The notes below the pieces were generated by a model. It was not told the origin of the DNA, ran no database searches, and saw nothing but the letters and a program-made list of their open reading frames with translations. From NCBI RefSeq assembly GCF_965118635.1, contig NZ_CBCPHV010000005.1, positions 62,001 to 126,000 of the forward strand: a stretch of DNA of 64,000 bases, in the 5' to 3' direction. Position numbers and translations under genes: made by a program. Shown in pieces: positions 9,127-17,803 of this stretch. The stretch is from Empedobacter brevis_A. GTDB lineage: Bacteria > Bacteroidota > Bacteroidia > Flavobacteriales > Weeksellaceae. Position 1 is the stretch's first letter. Each line of letters starts with the position of its first letter.

Positions 9127-9954
9127 TTATTCTACTGGTGTTTCTCTTGCGGCTTCGTATATGATGGAATCTCTTTGTTCTTGTGTCAAATCATATTTAT
9201 AATTAAATATTGCAGATTCCCAATCACCATATCCTACATTCGGTAATACAATAAATCGTTTTCCAAATTCAGCTTTTAAAGTTTCGACTGCTGTAGCTCT
9301 TTCTTTTTCTGATTTATGATTATCAAATAAAGAAGAAAAATCTGTTAAACTATCTCCTAAAAGCAATACAATATCATAATCTTTTGAAACATTTTGGCGA
9401 CGCGCTTCTTTGCTACTTTCTTTTGTTCTCAAAATTAAATTCTGAGCGCTTTGAATTGGATAATTGTATTTTTCTAAATTAGCCAAAGTTCCTGCACGTT
9501 CTTCTTCATATCGATTGGTGATATAAAAGATTTGAACTCCTTTACTTGCTGCATACTGAAAAAATTCTTGAGAACCAGCCAACGGAGTTGCAATTCCTTT
9601 CGAAGTCCAATTTGCCCAAGATTCTTGCGACCATATTTTTCCCTGGCGCGCCATTTCTACTGCATAGTACGAATTATCCAAAAAAGTTTCGTCAATATCT
9701 GTTACAATTGCCAAAGGTTTTGCTCCTTTTTTAGCAATTGCTTCATCCAATCTCATTTTCGCAACGTTATAAGCTTGTTGACTTAATGCTTGATATTCAG
9801 CTGCTCTTTGCTGAAAAAATGCAGCATAAATTTTACCATCAACTTGCAAACTTTTCTGTTGAACAGGCTGTTGTTCACTAACTATTTTTGGTGTTTGGCA
9901 AGCTGTTAATCCTAAAATCATCAAGCTTCCAAGCATCAATTGTATATGTTTCAT
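9127..9954 (-). CDS. Lipoprotein e(P4)-type acid phosphatase (class C, HAD superfamily)
   Basis: An outer-membrane-anchored HAD phosphatase of the 5'-nucleotidase, lipoprotein e(P4) family, which removes phosphate from nucleotides such as NMN before uptake. The lipoprotein signal MKHIQLMLGSLMILGLTAC ends at Cys 19. The catalytic DIDET motif (IVTDIDETFLDNS) lies near residue 84 and the second acidic motif LLLGDSLTDF near 200, giving the DDDD signature. I use the ATG at 9954; a TTG at 9975 overlaps a good -7 element (9973-9980). It is a single-gene unit with its own promoter and terminator. Confidence 0.9.
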   Translation of the reverse strand: MKHIQLMLGSLMILGLTACQTPKIVSEQQPVQQKSLQVDGKIYAAFFQQRAAEYQALSQQAYNVAKMRLDEAIAKKGAKPLAIVTDIDETFLDNSYYAVEMARQGKIWSQESWANWTSKGIATPLAGSQEFFQYAASKGVQIFYITNRYEEERAGTLANLEKYNYPIQSAQNLILRTKESSKEARRQNVSKDYDIVLLLGDSLTDFSSLFDNHKSEKERATAVETLKAEFGKRFIVLPNVGYGDWESAIFNYKYDLTQEQRDSIIYEAARETPVE

Positions 9955-9972
9955 ATCTCTAAATTCTAATTG

Positions 9973-9980
9973 CAAAATTA
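9973..9980 (-). promoter_or_regulatory. -7 promoter element of the acid phosphatase gene
   Basis: Minus-strand TAATTTTG fits TAnnTTTG and lies 18 bases before the ATG at 9954, which supports that start. Confidence 0.5.
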
Positions 9981-10004
9981 AGCCTTACAAATCAAAAAAT
10001 CTGT

Positions 10005-10556
10005 TTATTGAATATATTTTATCGATTGTAAAGTTGTTTGATGAAAATAAATTTTGAACTGATAATGTTCTCCATTTATTTCGATATCAATCTCCAAATA
10101 ATCATTTTGGTTGAAACGATCCAAATCTGTATCGAAGAAATAAATATTTCGAATAACATGCGAATCAGGTAAAATTGTATTTTTCAATAAAATATCATTA
10201 GTTCCCATTCCCAATTCACCATAAAAAGTAACATCTGCTTTTATCTTTTCTTGAGAAAAATTTGAGTAAAAATCAGCTTCTATAATATTAATTCGAGCTG
10301 TTTTAGTACTATTATTTTGAACAGAAATTAAAAATTCTAATGTATTTTTTTTCTTCGTTACCGAATCTATTTTTATTTGATATTCAGAAAATTGTTGATT
10401 AGAATTTTGAATCAAATCATTTTCTTTATCAATTGCTAAATACTCGATTTTTTGTTCTTCTTCTTTCAGAAATGTTTTTTCTATTTGATCTTTTTTTAGT
10501 TTTTTGTAGATAATAAAAAGTATAAGTAATATAACTAAAAGGAATAAATATTTCAT
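10005..10556 (-). CDS. Hypothetical membrane-anchored protein
   Basis: I do not recognise this 183-residue protein. It opens with one hydrophobic helix (residues 2-18) followed by a positive, Lys-rich patch, which predicts a single N-terminal anchor with the rest outside the cytoplasm. Residues 60-180 alternate in a beta-sandwich-like pattern (TLEFLISVQNNSTKTARIN, YLEIDIEINGEHYQFKIYF). The -7 element TAAATTTG ends 4 bases before the ATG, so the mRNA may be leaderless. Confidence 0.65.
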   Translation of the reverse strand: MKYLFLLVILLILFIIYKKLKKDQIEKTFLKEEEQKIEYLAIDKENDLIQNSNQQFSEYQIKIDSVTKKKNTLEFLISVQNNSTKTARINIIEADFYSNFSQEKIKADVTFYGELGMGTNDILLKNTILPDSHVIRNIYFFDTDLDRFNQNDYLEIDIEINGEHYQFKIYFHQTTLQSIKYIQ

Positions 10557-10560
10557 GCTG

Positions 10561-10568
10561 CAAATTTA
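10561..10568 (-). promoter_or_regulatory. -7 promoter element, near-leaderless start
   Basis: Minus-strand TAAATTTG (TAnnTTTG); only 4 bases separate its last G from the ATG at 10556. Confidence 0.45.
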
Positions 10569-10650
10569 AGAAAATCTTCTAGGAAGCTCTTTTTTCTATG
10601 ATTTTAAAATCTATTAATTTGATATTTCTTCTTTCGATTTTTCTGTGCTT

Positions 10651-12165
10651 TTATTGCTGATCAAAAATTAAATTCAGCTTGTGAAATTCATCTGCAATCT
10701 CACGGTTATTCGACAAACGCGGAACTTTATTTTGTCCTCCCAACTTTCCGATTGATTTCATATAATGCTGAAAACCTTCATTTTTAACTTCAGAAATAAC
10801 CAACGGACGCAAAATGTTTCCTTTTATCAAATCATCATAATATGTATTTTGATCACGCATTTGAAGATCAAGTTCTTTATTAAATTCTTCTAAATTTTGT
10901 GGTTTTTGATCAAATTCTATTAACCATTCATGATATGGTAAACCTGTTGTTGGATTGACAAATGGCGCAACCGTAAATTCGTTTACACTTGCTGGATATT
11001 TTTCTAAAGTTTTCTGTAAAGCTTGTTCCACTTCATGCCCAATTACATGCTCGCCAAATGCAGATGTATAATGTTTGATTCGTCCAGAAACAACAATTCT
11101 ATAAGGTTTAATGGATGTAAAACGAACTGTATCGCCAATATTATATCCCCACAAACCAGCGTTTGTATTCAGAATTAGAACATAATCTTTTCCTATTTCT
11201 ACGTCTTTTAATGAAATTCTTGTAGGATTTTCATCAAAAAATTCATCAACAGGAATAAATTCATAGAAAATTCCATTGTTCAATAGAAGTAATAAATCAT
11301 CATTTTTTTGAGAATCTTGATACGCAATAAATCCTTCTGAAGCTGGATAAGTTTGTATACAATCTATTTTTCGACCAATTAATTGATTTACTTTATCTCG
11401 GTATGGCTCGTAATTAACTCCGCCTGTTACCATTAGTTGCAAATTTTTGAAAATCGATTGAACATTTTCCTTTCCTGAAACTTTAATTAATCGTTCAAAA
11501 TACATGATTAGCCATGGTGGAATTCCAGAAATTAGCGTCATATCAGCATTCTTGGTTTCATCTACTACTCTATCTACTTTAGTTTCCCAATCATCAATTA
11601 CGTTTGTTTCGTAAGATGGCAAACGATTTTTTTGTAAATAATTAGGAACAAAATGTGCACTAATTCCAGAAAGTCGACCAACTTTCAATCCGTTTTTATC
11701 TTCAAGAATAGGACTTCCTTGTAAGAAAATCATTTTACCATTAACAAAACTTGAATTCTTTGTTTCATTAATGTAAAACAGTAAAGCGTTTCGAGCAGAG
11801 TTGATATGTGTTGGAACAGATTCTTTTGTAAGCGGAATATATTTCGCTCCAGAAGTTGTTCCAGAAGTTTTAGCTAAATAAAGCGGTTTCCCTGGCCAAA
11901 GAATATCAGATTTTCCTGCAATTACTTCATCAAAATAATGTTTCAAACCTTCATAATCTTTAATAGGAACTTGCGATTTGAAATCTTCATAATTTTTGAT
12001 TGAATCAAAATGATGATCAACTCCAAACTTTGTATTTTTTGCAGCAACAATTAATTCATGTAGAATTTTGTCTTGTGTTTCTAGCGGATTTTTTATCCAC
12101 TTTTGTTCTTTGTTGACAATGTATTTTGCAAAAATTTTCGCTAAAAAAGCTTTCATGCTATTCAT
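10651..12165 (-). CDS. GH3-family protein (ANL adenylating-enzyme superfamily)
   Basis: A 504-residue homologue of plant GH3 (auxin-responsive) acyl-acid amido synthetases, which adenylate a carboxylic acid and transfer it to an amine. The ATP-binding loop TSGTTSGAKYIPLT lies near residues 95-108, the acyl-adenylate region TYPASEGF near 275, and a hinge-like TVRFTSIKPYRIVVSGR near 345. GH3 proteins are common in Bacteroidota but their substrates there are unknown. The ATG at 12165 is the first start; a second ATG lies 3 codons on. It is monocistronic, facing away from sprE. Confidence 0.85.
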   Translation of the reverse strand: MNSMKAFLAKIFAKYIVNKEQKWIKNPLETQDKILHELIVAAKNTKFGVDHHFDSIKNYEDFKSQVPIKDYEGLKHYFDEVIAGKSDILWPGKPLYLAKTSGTTSGAKYIPLTKESVPTHINSARNALLFYINETKNSSFVNGKMIFLQGSPILEDKNGLKVGRLSGISAHFVPNYLQKNRLPSYETNVIDDWETKVDRVVDETKNADMTLISGIPPWLIMYFERLIKVSGKENVQSIFKNLQLMVTGGVNYEPYRDKVNQLIGRKIDCIQTYPASEGFIAYQDSQKNDDLLLLLNNGIFYEFIPVDEFFDENPTRISLKDVEIGKDYVLILNTNAGLWGYNIGDTVRFTSIKPYRIVVSGRIKHYTSAFGEHVIGHEVEQALQKTLEKYPASVNEFTVAPFVNPTTGLPYHEWLIEFDQKPQNLEEFNKELDLQMRDQNTYYDDLIKGNILRPLVISEVKNEGFQHYMKSIGKLGGQNKVPRLSNNREIADEFHKLNLIFDQQ

Positions 12166-12389
12166 TTAAAACATTATTATTGGTCGAATTTAAACGAATA
12201 TTCTAAATAATTTAACAACAATTGCAATGATTTTTCTTAGTCAAATCACTAATTACATTAAAGCTAAATCCTTAGCTATCATTTTATAATCATTGCGTTA
12301 AAAGTACCTTCCGAATTATTCCTATTCTACATAAAATTATCTTATTTTTTCGAAGGATGCAAGATTTTTTCTAATCGAACGTTTTATTG

Positions 12390-12397
12390 TAGATTTG
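12390..12397 (+). promoter_or_regulatory. -7 promoter element of sprE
   Basis: TAGATTTG matches TAnnTTTG. It ends 15 bases before the ATG at 12413 and excludes the upstream TTG at 12395 as a start. Confidence 0.55.
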
Positions 12398-12412
12398 TTT
12401 TTATTCACTATC

Positions 12413-14677
12413 ATGAAAAAGATTGTACTGAGTATATTCGCCGCAAGTTTTTTAATCGGCTGTTCTACGCAAAAAAATAGTTTCAAAAACCGACAATTTC
12501 ATAAAATGACTTCGTGGTTTAATGGAATATTTAATGCTGAAGAAGAGTTAGATAAAAAGAACACAGAATTACAAACAAATTATGTAGAAAATTATTCGAA
12601 AATTTTGCCTATTGGTATCGAATATTTTTCTGATTCTGTTAGTCTTGGAAATTTAAATACACCAAACTTTGATTTTGGTGGAGGAAATCAAAATAATCAA
12701 GATCGAGTAGAAAAACCTGTCGGATTTGCTGCTGTTGAAGCAAAAGCTTCTAAATCTATAGAAAAGCATTCCATGTTGATTAAAGGACAAGAAAAAAATC
12801 CTTTAATGGCGCGTGCGTATCTTTTGATTGGAAAATCTCTTTTCTATCAACAAAAATATTTTGAAGCACTTGATGCATTAAATTATGTTGTCAAAAATTT
12901 CAAAGATTCTAAATATGCGCAAGAAGCAAATGTATATAAAACAGTTGCAGAAATAAAAGGTGGAAATTATTTTGATGGAGCCGAAACGTTGCAAAAATTA
13001 TATGAAAATGATCCTTACAAAAGCAAAGAGCTAAAAACAATGATTGCTCGCACTTATGCTCAATTTTTAATTGATCAAAAAAAGTACGAAGAAGCCTTAG
13101 ATCCTTTGCAAAAAGCTGAATATTTTTCTACAAATAAAGAAGAACGAACGCGCTTATTTTATACAATGGGGCAAGTTTTTTCTAAATTAGGAAAACAACA
13201 AGAAGCAGGAGAAGCATTTATGCAAGTATATAAAATGAGTCCTGGCTTTGATATGGAGATTAAATCTCAATTGGCTATTGCTGCTAATTTCGATCCTAAA
13301 ATTAATAATTATTCAAACTATAAACAGAATCTACTTGACGTTGCTAAAAAAGGAATATATACATCTAAGAAAAATGAATTGTATTATGGTATTTCTGAAA
13401 TGGCATTGCGAGCAGATAAAATGGACGATGCTGTAGAATATGCAAAACTAAGTTTGAAAGAACCAATGTCTGATCCTTATATTCGTGGACGAGCATATGA
13501 AAATTATGGTGATATAAAATTCAAACAAAACGACTATGTTTATGCTTCTGCTTATTATGATTCTGCACAAACAAGTTATAATTTAAAAGAAGATCAAACA
13601 CGAATTGGGAAACGAAACGATGTTTTGAAAAAGTTAATGGAAAAACATTATTTAGTTCAAAAAAATGATTCTATTTTAAAAATTGCTAAACTTTCAAAAG
13701 AAGATCAATCAAAATTTTTCACAGATTATATTGAAAAATTAAAAAAGAAAGAAGAAAAACAAGCTGTTGAACAACAAAGAGAAATGGAATCTTTTCAGTT
13801 GGAAACAAAAACTGCGAGTTTTACTTCTAGTTTTAATAATGCAGACAAAGGAAAATTTTATTTCTATAATCAAGGCTTAAAATCAAACGGACAAACAGAA
13901 TTCCAACGTATTTGGGGAGGAATTTCTCTGAAAGATAATTGGCGAAATTCGAATGCGATTAGTACTGTTATTGAAGATAAACAAGCCGAATTAACGGGAC
14001 AAATCTCAACTGGTGATCCAAGACGTTTCGAAATAGATTATTATTTAGAAAAAATACCAACAACTCAAAAAGCTTTGGATGATTTGAAAGTTGAACGCGA
14101 TACTACGCAATTATCTTTAGGAGTTGGTTATTTCGAAACTTTTGATAATAGCGAATTAGCAGGAAAAGAATTGAAAGAATTAGTTGCAACTCCTCCGAAA
14201 TCGGAAGATGTAAAATTGAAAGCAACTTATCAATTATATCGTATTTACAGAAATCGTGATAAAAAATTAGAAGATCACTACAAAAACGAAATTCTTACGA
14301 ATTATCCAAATACAATTTATGCTGGTTACATTTTAAATCCTGAAGTTGAATATATTACTCCAGAAACAAAAGAAGCTGTAGATGCCTACAAAATTGCTTA
14401 TGAGCTTTACAAGGAAGGAAAATATGACGATGTAAAGAAAAAAGTTCAGGAAGCAATTGTAAAATATCCGACTGAAATTATTATCGCAAAATTTGTTTTA
14501 TTAAATGCTTATGTTTTGAAACAAACGGCTTCAAAAGAAGAATTTGAACAAGCATTGGAAGTTGTTGCAACAGCTTATGACGGAACTGAAGAAGCAAAAC
14601 AAGCAAAACGTTTGTTAGAAAAATTAAAAAATCCTAAAAATGAAGTTGCTCAACCGCAAATCGACGAAATGCAATAA
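12413..14677 (+). CDS. sprE: SprE/PorW-type TPR lipoprotein of the type IX secretion and gliding system
   Basis: A 754-residue lipoprotein with signal MKKIVLSIFAASFLIGC (Cys 17) followed by arrays of TPR-like helical repeats. The region just after the lipid anchor (NRQFHKMTSWFNGIFNAEEE, then KILPIG) matches the conserved start of the SprE/PorW family, which is needed for T9SS secretion in Porphyromonas and for gliding in Flavobacterium. It should face the periplasm on the outer membrane. A low-complexity Lys/Glu/Gln helix lies near residues 440-465. The remaining T9SS genes are not in this window. The gene is monocistronic. Confidence 0.85.
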   Translation: MKKIVLSIFAASFLIGCSTQKNSFKNRQFHKMTSWFNGIFNAEEELDKKNTELQTNYVENYSKILPIGIEYFSDSVSLGNLNTPNFDFGGGNQNNQDRVEKPVGFAAVEAKASKSIEKHSMLIKGQEKNPLMARAYLLIGKSLFYQQKYFEALDALNYVVKNFKDSKYAQEANVYKTVAEIKGGNYFDGAETLQKLYENDPYKSKELKTMIARTYAQFLIDQKKYEEALDPLQKAEYFSTNKEERTRLFYTMGQVFSKLGKQQEAGEAFMQVYKMSPGFDMEIKSQLAIAANFDPKINNYSNYKQNLLDVAKKGIYTSKKNELYYGISEMALRADKMDDAVEYAKLSLKEPMSDPYIRGRAYENYGDIKFKQNDYVYASAYYDSAQTSYNLKEDQTRIGKRNDVLKKLMEKHYLVQKNDSILKIAKLSKEDQSKFFTDYIEKLKKKEEKQAVEQQREMESFQLETKTASFTSSFNNADKGKFYFYNQGLKSNGQTEFQRIWGGISLKDNWRNSNAISTVIEDKQAELTGQISTGDPRRFEIDYYLEKIPTTQKALDDLKVERDTTQLSLGVGYFETFDNSELAGKELKELVATPPKSEDVKLKATYQLYRIYRNRDKKLEDHYKNEILTNYPNTIYAGYILNPEVEYITPETKEAVDAYKIAYELYKEGKYDDVKKKVQEAIVKYPTEIIIAKFVLLNAYVLKQTASKEEFEQALEVVATAYDGTEEAKQAKRLLEKLKNPKNEVAQPQIDEMQ

Positions 14678-14697
14678 GTAAAAAAGAAGAAAGACAA

Positions 14698-14742
14698 TAA
14701 GTAAAGTATTCATGAATAAACTATTCGAGATTACTTTACTTT
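14698..14742. terminator. Possible convergent terminator
   Basis: Arms AGTAAAGTA (14700-14708) and TACTTTACT (14732-14740) with a T-rich tail lie between convergent sprE and the acyltransferase gene; the second arm overlaps the acyltransferase 3' end. The loop is long, so this is a moderate call. Confidence 0.4.
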
Positions 14743-15780
14743 TTCTTTTATAAATTTTGCAACTGGTTTTTCAAAATATTCAAACGTTAAAGAGCTTAAA
14801 ATTAAAGCAATCGCAAAATAAATTCCAATCTTCATAAAATCATTTATCGCTGGTAAATATTGATTTCCATATTTTATCACAATCATATGAATCATATAAA
14901 ATGCGAAACTAATTTCTCCTAAATAAACAAAACTTTTGTGTTGAAGAATTTTAGACAATAAACCTTTTTGTAACGCAAAAATTAAAACAATTCCAATCAT
15001 CGGAATCCAATAATATATGCCATATCGAAAAGCTCTTGCAATATCATTATGAAAGTAGAAAAATAGCGATAAAACAATAACAGCTACTATTTCTAGTAAA
15101 GTTCCTTTCGAGAAATTAATCTTAGAATCTTTTATCTTTTTATAGATTTGACATGTGATAATTCCTAAAATAAAATCTAAACTTCGAACAATTGGATTGA
15201 TATAAAAAATAGCTTTTTCCAATTTCATATTTGATCTGAAATAAGGTTCTGCGAAAATAATTATCGGAATAGTAACCAATAAAATATATTTCAATTTCGG
15301 AAATTTATGTAACCAAATTACATAAAAAGGAAACATTAAATAGAAAAATAATTCAGTAGAAATACTCCACGAAACATTATTAATAGAAAAATAAAAATCC
15401 TTTATCGGAATATAAGATTGTAATAAAAATAAGTTTGCACCAGCAATATCCCAATGAAAAAATCCTTGCCAAACATTAATCATAACAAAAGGCAACATAA
15501 CACAAAAAGTGAGAACATGTAAAGGATAAATTCGTGCAATTCGTGCGATGTAAAACTTCTTTTTATCAAAATTTGGATTGTCAATAATTTTCTTTTCGTA
15601 ATTAAGAGCCAAAACAAATCCACTCAAAATAAAGAAAAATCCAACGCCAAGATATCCTTCGAAAAAGACATCATTTTTTAAATAATTATACCAAGCTAAA
15701 TCTGTTTTTACAAACGTTAAATGACTTAAGAAAACTACAAAAGCAAAGAAAAAACGTAAAGAAGTTAAGCTATTTAGCAT
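14731..15780 (-). CDS. Acyltransferase 3 family membrane protein
   Basis: A 349-residue integral membrane O-acyltransferase (Acyl_transf_3/OafA-like) with about ten membrane helices. Family landmarks are the N-terminal LRFFFAFVVFLSHL with the conserved His, GVGFFFILSGFVLALNYE near residue 50, and RIARIYPLHV near 80. It probably transfers an acyl group to a surface polysaccharide or lipid; the substrate is unknown. Its ATG overlaps the stop of the upstream yigZ gene by one base (TAATG), so the two are translationally coupled. Confidence 0.88.
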   Translation of the reverse strand: MLNSLTSLRFFFAFVVFLSHLTFVKTDLAWYNYLKNDVFFEGYLGVGFFFILSGFVLALNYEKKIIDNPNFDKKKFYIARIARIYPLHVLTFCVMLPFVMINVWQGFFHWDIAGANLFLLQSYIPIKDFYFSINNVSWSISTELFFYLMFPFYVIWLHKFPKLKYILLVTIPIIIFAEPYFRSNMKLEKAIFYINPIVRSLDFILGIITCQIYKKIKDSKINFSKGTLLEIVAVIVLSLFFYFHNDIARAFRYGIYYWIPMIGIVLIFALQKGLLSKILQHKSFVYLGEISFAFYMIHMIVIKYGNQYLPAINDFMKIGIYFAIALILSSLTFEYFEKPVAKFIKEKVK

Positions 15781-16385
15781 TAGTCAATTATTTTTATTTC
15801 CATTTGATAATATTCATCAAACATGCGAATAAATTCGTCCAATTTACTTTCTCTAACAGATATCGTAAACATACATTTATCTGAAAAATGTTTATCTTTT
15901 ATCTCTCCAGAAATACGATCTATATTGCGCTCTACAATTCCTTGTTGATCATAATTGAAAACCATTTTCACACGTTTCGAAACAAATTTCTCAACAATAT
16001 TCGCTTCTTCCAAAACAACTTGTGCAGCGTATTTATAAGCTTTTACTAAACCAGGAATTCCCAATTTTGTTCCGCCAAAATAACGTACAGAAACAATTAA
16101 AACATTGGTAATTTCGCTTGATAAAATCTGATTATAAATTGGTAAACCAGCCGAACCACTTGGCTCGCCATCATCATTTGCACGATGATTTTTACCATCA
16201 ATTCCAAGCGCATAAGCATAACAATGATGATTTGCATCGGGATGAATTTCGCGCAATTGTTCCAAATAAATTTTGATGTCATCTTCGTTTTCAACTGGAT
16301 AAGCAAAATTAATAAACTTACTGCCCAATTCTTTAAAAATCACATTTTCTACTGGTTTCTCTATTGTACGATAATTGTCCGTCAT
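15780..16385 (-). CDS. YigZ/IMPACT family protein
   Basis: A 201-residue YigZ (UPF0029/IMPACT) protein. The family signature runs HHCYAYALGIDG then DDGEPSGSAGLPI near residues 55-85, with YFGGTKLGIPGLVKAY near 105 and a DUF1949-like C-terminal domain from about 135. The family is linked to translation control in eukaryotes (IMPACT); the bacterial function is unsettled. It is the first gene of a two-gene unit with the acyltransferase. Confidence 0.9.
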   Translation of the reverse strand: MTDNYRTIEKPVENVIFKELGSKFINFAYPVENEDDIKIYLEQLREIHPDANHHCYAYALGIDGKNHRANDDGEPSGSAGLPIYNQILSSEITNVLIVSVRYFGGTKLGIPGLVKAYKYAAQVVLEEANIVEKFVSKRVKMVFNYDQQGIVERNIDRISGEIKDKHFSDKCMFTISVRESKLDEFIRMFDEYYQMEIKIID

Positions 16386-16404
16386 ATTGTATTGAAAAGT
16401 AGCG

Positions 16405-16412
16405 CAAAGATA
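16405..16412 (-). promoter_or_regulatory. -7 promoter element of the yigZ-acyltransferase unit
   Basis: Minus-strand TATCTTTG (TAnnTTTG), ending 19 bases before the ATG at 16385. Confidence 0.55.
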
Positions 16413-16458
16413 GTTTAAATAGTACTTTTAAAGAAGAAAGGTTTTATATTTATACGAG

Positions 16459-16738
16459 ATGAAAAAGAATTATAAATGATAAAGTTATTTTAAATACTTT
16501 TTTAGGAAAAAAGAATACAAATGATTTGAAAGATGGGAATCATTATTGGATTTTAATTGGAGAGAAGGGAAAAGTTATTGAAATAAATAATGATTTATTT
16601 GAAGGAAGAGTTTTGGTTTTATTTGATAAAAATTTAGATGAATTAAAGCTTAATAATCATAATCCAATAAAAAATTCTCTTTGGATATTAGAAACTGATT
16701 TAATAATTTATGAAATGGAAAATAAAAAAGAACCTTAA
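16459..16738 (+). pseudogene. Small unknown gene with apparent 1-base frameshift at its 5' end
   Basis: The frame ending at 16738 is open back to 16463 and encodes a coherent small protein (after the break RIINDKVILNTFLGKKN, later KGKVIEIN, NHNPIKNSLWILETDL). No ATG lies in that frame; the first usable codon is a TTG at 16526. An ATG at 16459 sits directly upstream in another frame, just before an A5 run (16462-16466). With one A fewer it would read MKRIINDKV straight into the open frame. So this is either a frameshifted gene, a sequencing slip, or a shorter protein of 70 residues from the TTG. I do not recognise the family; the Trp-rich, strand-rich pattern suggests a small beta-barrel domain. 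Confidence 0.5.
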
Positions 16739-16752
16739 AATCTAAGGTTCTT
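16724..16752. terminator. Terminator overlapping two convergent stop codons
   Basis: Arms AAGAACCTTA (16728-16737) and TAAGGTTCTT (16743-16752) enclose loop AAATC. The A run at 16724-16729 gives the T tail for the minus-strand ribD transcript. The hairpin spans the 3' ends of ribD and the small plus-strand gene. Confidence 0.8.
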
Positions 16753-17794
16753 CAATTTCTATTCTATTTTCGAAAATATTTAATTCATCATTCAAAAAGC
16801 GATGTTTTTCAGTTCGAATTCCTTTCAATCGTGGAGCTAAAATTCCTTCGTTCCAAATTGTATCCGAGCTCAAAATTCGAGCTTCGTCCCATAAATCAGC
16901 ATCAATAAAATGTTGAATTGTACCACTTCCTCCTTCTATAATTAAGGATTGAATATTATTCTTGTATAAATAATCCATTATTTGTGGAAGAATTTTTTCT
17001 GAAAAATCCAATTGTACAAAAGCTAAATTTTCCTCCGAATTGTTTTCAATCGAATTAAAGATAACCGTTGGTTGAGTTTGATCAAACAAATGAAAATTTC
17101 TCGGAATTGCGAGATTTTTATCGATCACAATTCTCAACGGATTATTTCCTTTCCATAATCTTGAATTAAGCTGTGGATTATCAATCAAGGCTGTATTTTT
17201 CCCAACCAAAATTGCTTGCTCTTCCGTTCTCCATTTGTGTACCAATTGTTTCGTATATTGATTTGTAATCCACAATTGCACATCGTCTCGTCCCATATAT
17301 CCATCTTCGGTTTGTGCCCATTTTAGGATAATATACGGACGTTTTTTCTCATGAAAAGTAATGAAACGCTTATTGAGTTCGATACATTCTTTTTCCAAAA
17401 CACCCAACGTAACATCTACTCCATTTTTCAATAAACGCAAATAACCTTGACCATTTACTTTTGCAAAAGGATCTAAAGTTCCTATTACAACTTTTGGAAT
17501 TTCTTTTTCTATAATCAAATCAGCACAAGGAGGTGTTTTTCCGTGATGCGAACAAGGTTCTAACGTAACATACAACGTAGATTCCTTTAATAATTCTTGA
17601 TTCTTAACAGAATTAATTGCGTTTACTTCTGCATGTGGTCCACCATATTCAGACGTAAAACCTTCGCCTATAATTTGATTGTTATGTACAATAATAGAAC
17701 CAACAAACGGATTAGGATATGTTGTTCCTAACCCGTTTGTTGCAATTTGTATACAACGAGCCATATATTGCTCATCGATAGATTGTTTTGTCAT
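16742..17794 (-). CDS. ribD: Bifunctional diaminohydroxyphosphoribosylaminopyrimidine deaminase / 5-amino-6-(5-phosphoribosylamino)uracil reductase
   Basis: Catalyses the second and third steps of riboflavin synthesis. The N-terminal CMP/dCMP-type deaminase carries the zinc and catalytic motif PHAEVNAI near residue 55 and the Cys pair TLEPCSHHGKTPPC near 80. The C-terminal RibD_C reductase runs from about residue 150 (PYIILKWAQTEDG, LIIEGGSGTIQHF). At 350 residues it is of normal length. It starts 9 bp after the DUF349 gene stop, with which it is probably co-transcribed. No other rib gene is in the window. Confidence 0.95.
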   Translation of the reverse strand: MTKQSIDEQYMARCIQIATNGLGTTYPNPFVGSIIVHNNQIIGEGFTSEYGGPHAEVNAINSVKNQELLKESTLYVTLEPCSHHGKTPPCADLIIEKEIPKVVIGTLDPFAKVNGQGYLRLLKNGVDVTLGVLEKECIELNKRFITFHEKKRPYIILKWAQTEDGYMGRDDVQLWITNQYTKQLVHKWRTEEQAILVGKNTALIDNPQLNSRLWKGNNPLRIVIDKNLAIPRNFHLFDQTQPTVIFNSIENNSEENLAFVQLDFSEKILPQIMDYLYKNNIQSLIIEGGSGTIQHFIDADLWDEARILSSDTIWNEGILAPRLKGIRTEKHRFLNDELNIFENRIEIEEP

Positions 17795-17803
17795 GCTTAA
17801 AAA

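Noticed and set aside
12262..12277. Small hairpin AGCTAA/TTAGCT upstream of sprE
   Set aside because: Six-base arms with no phase to a promoter; expected by chance in AT-rich DNA.
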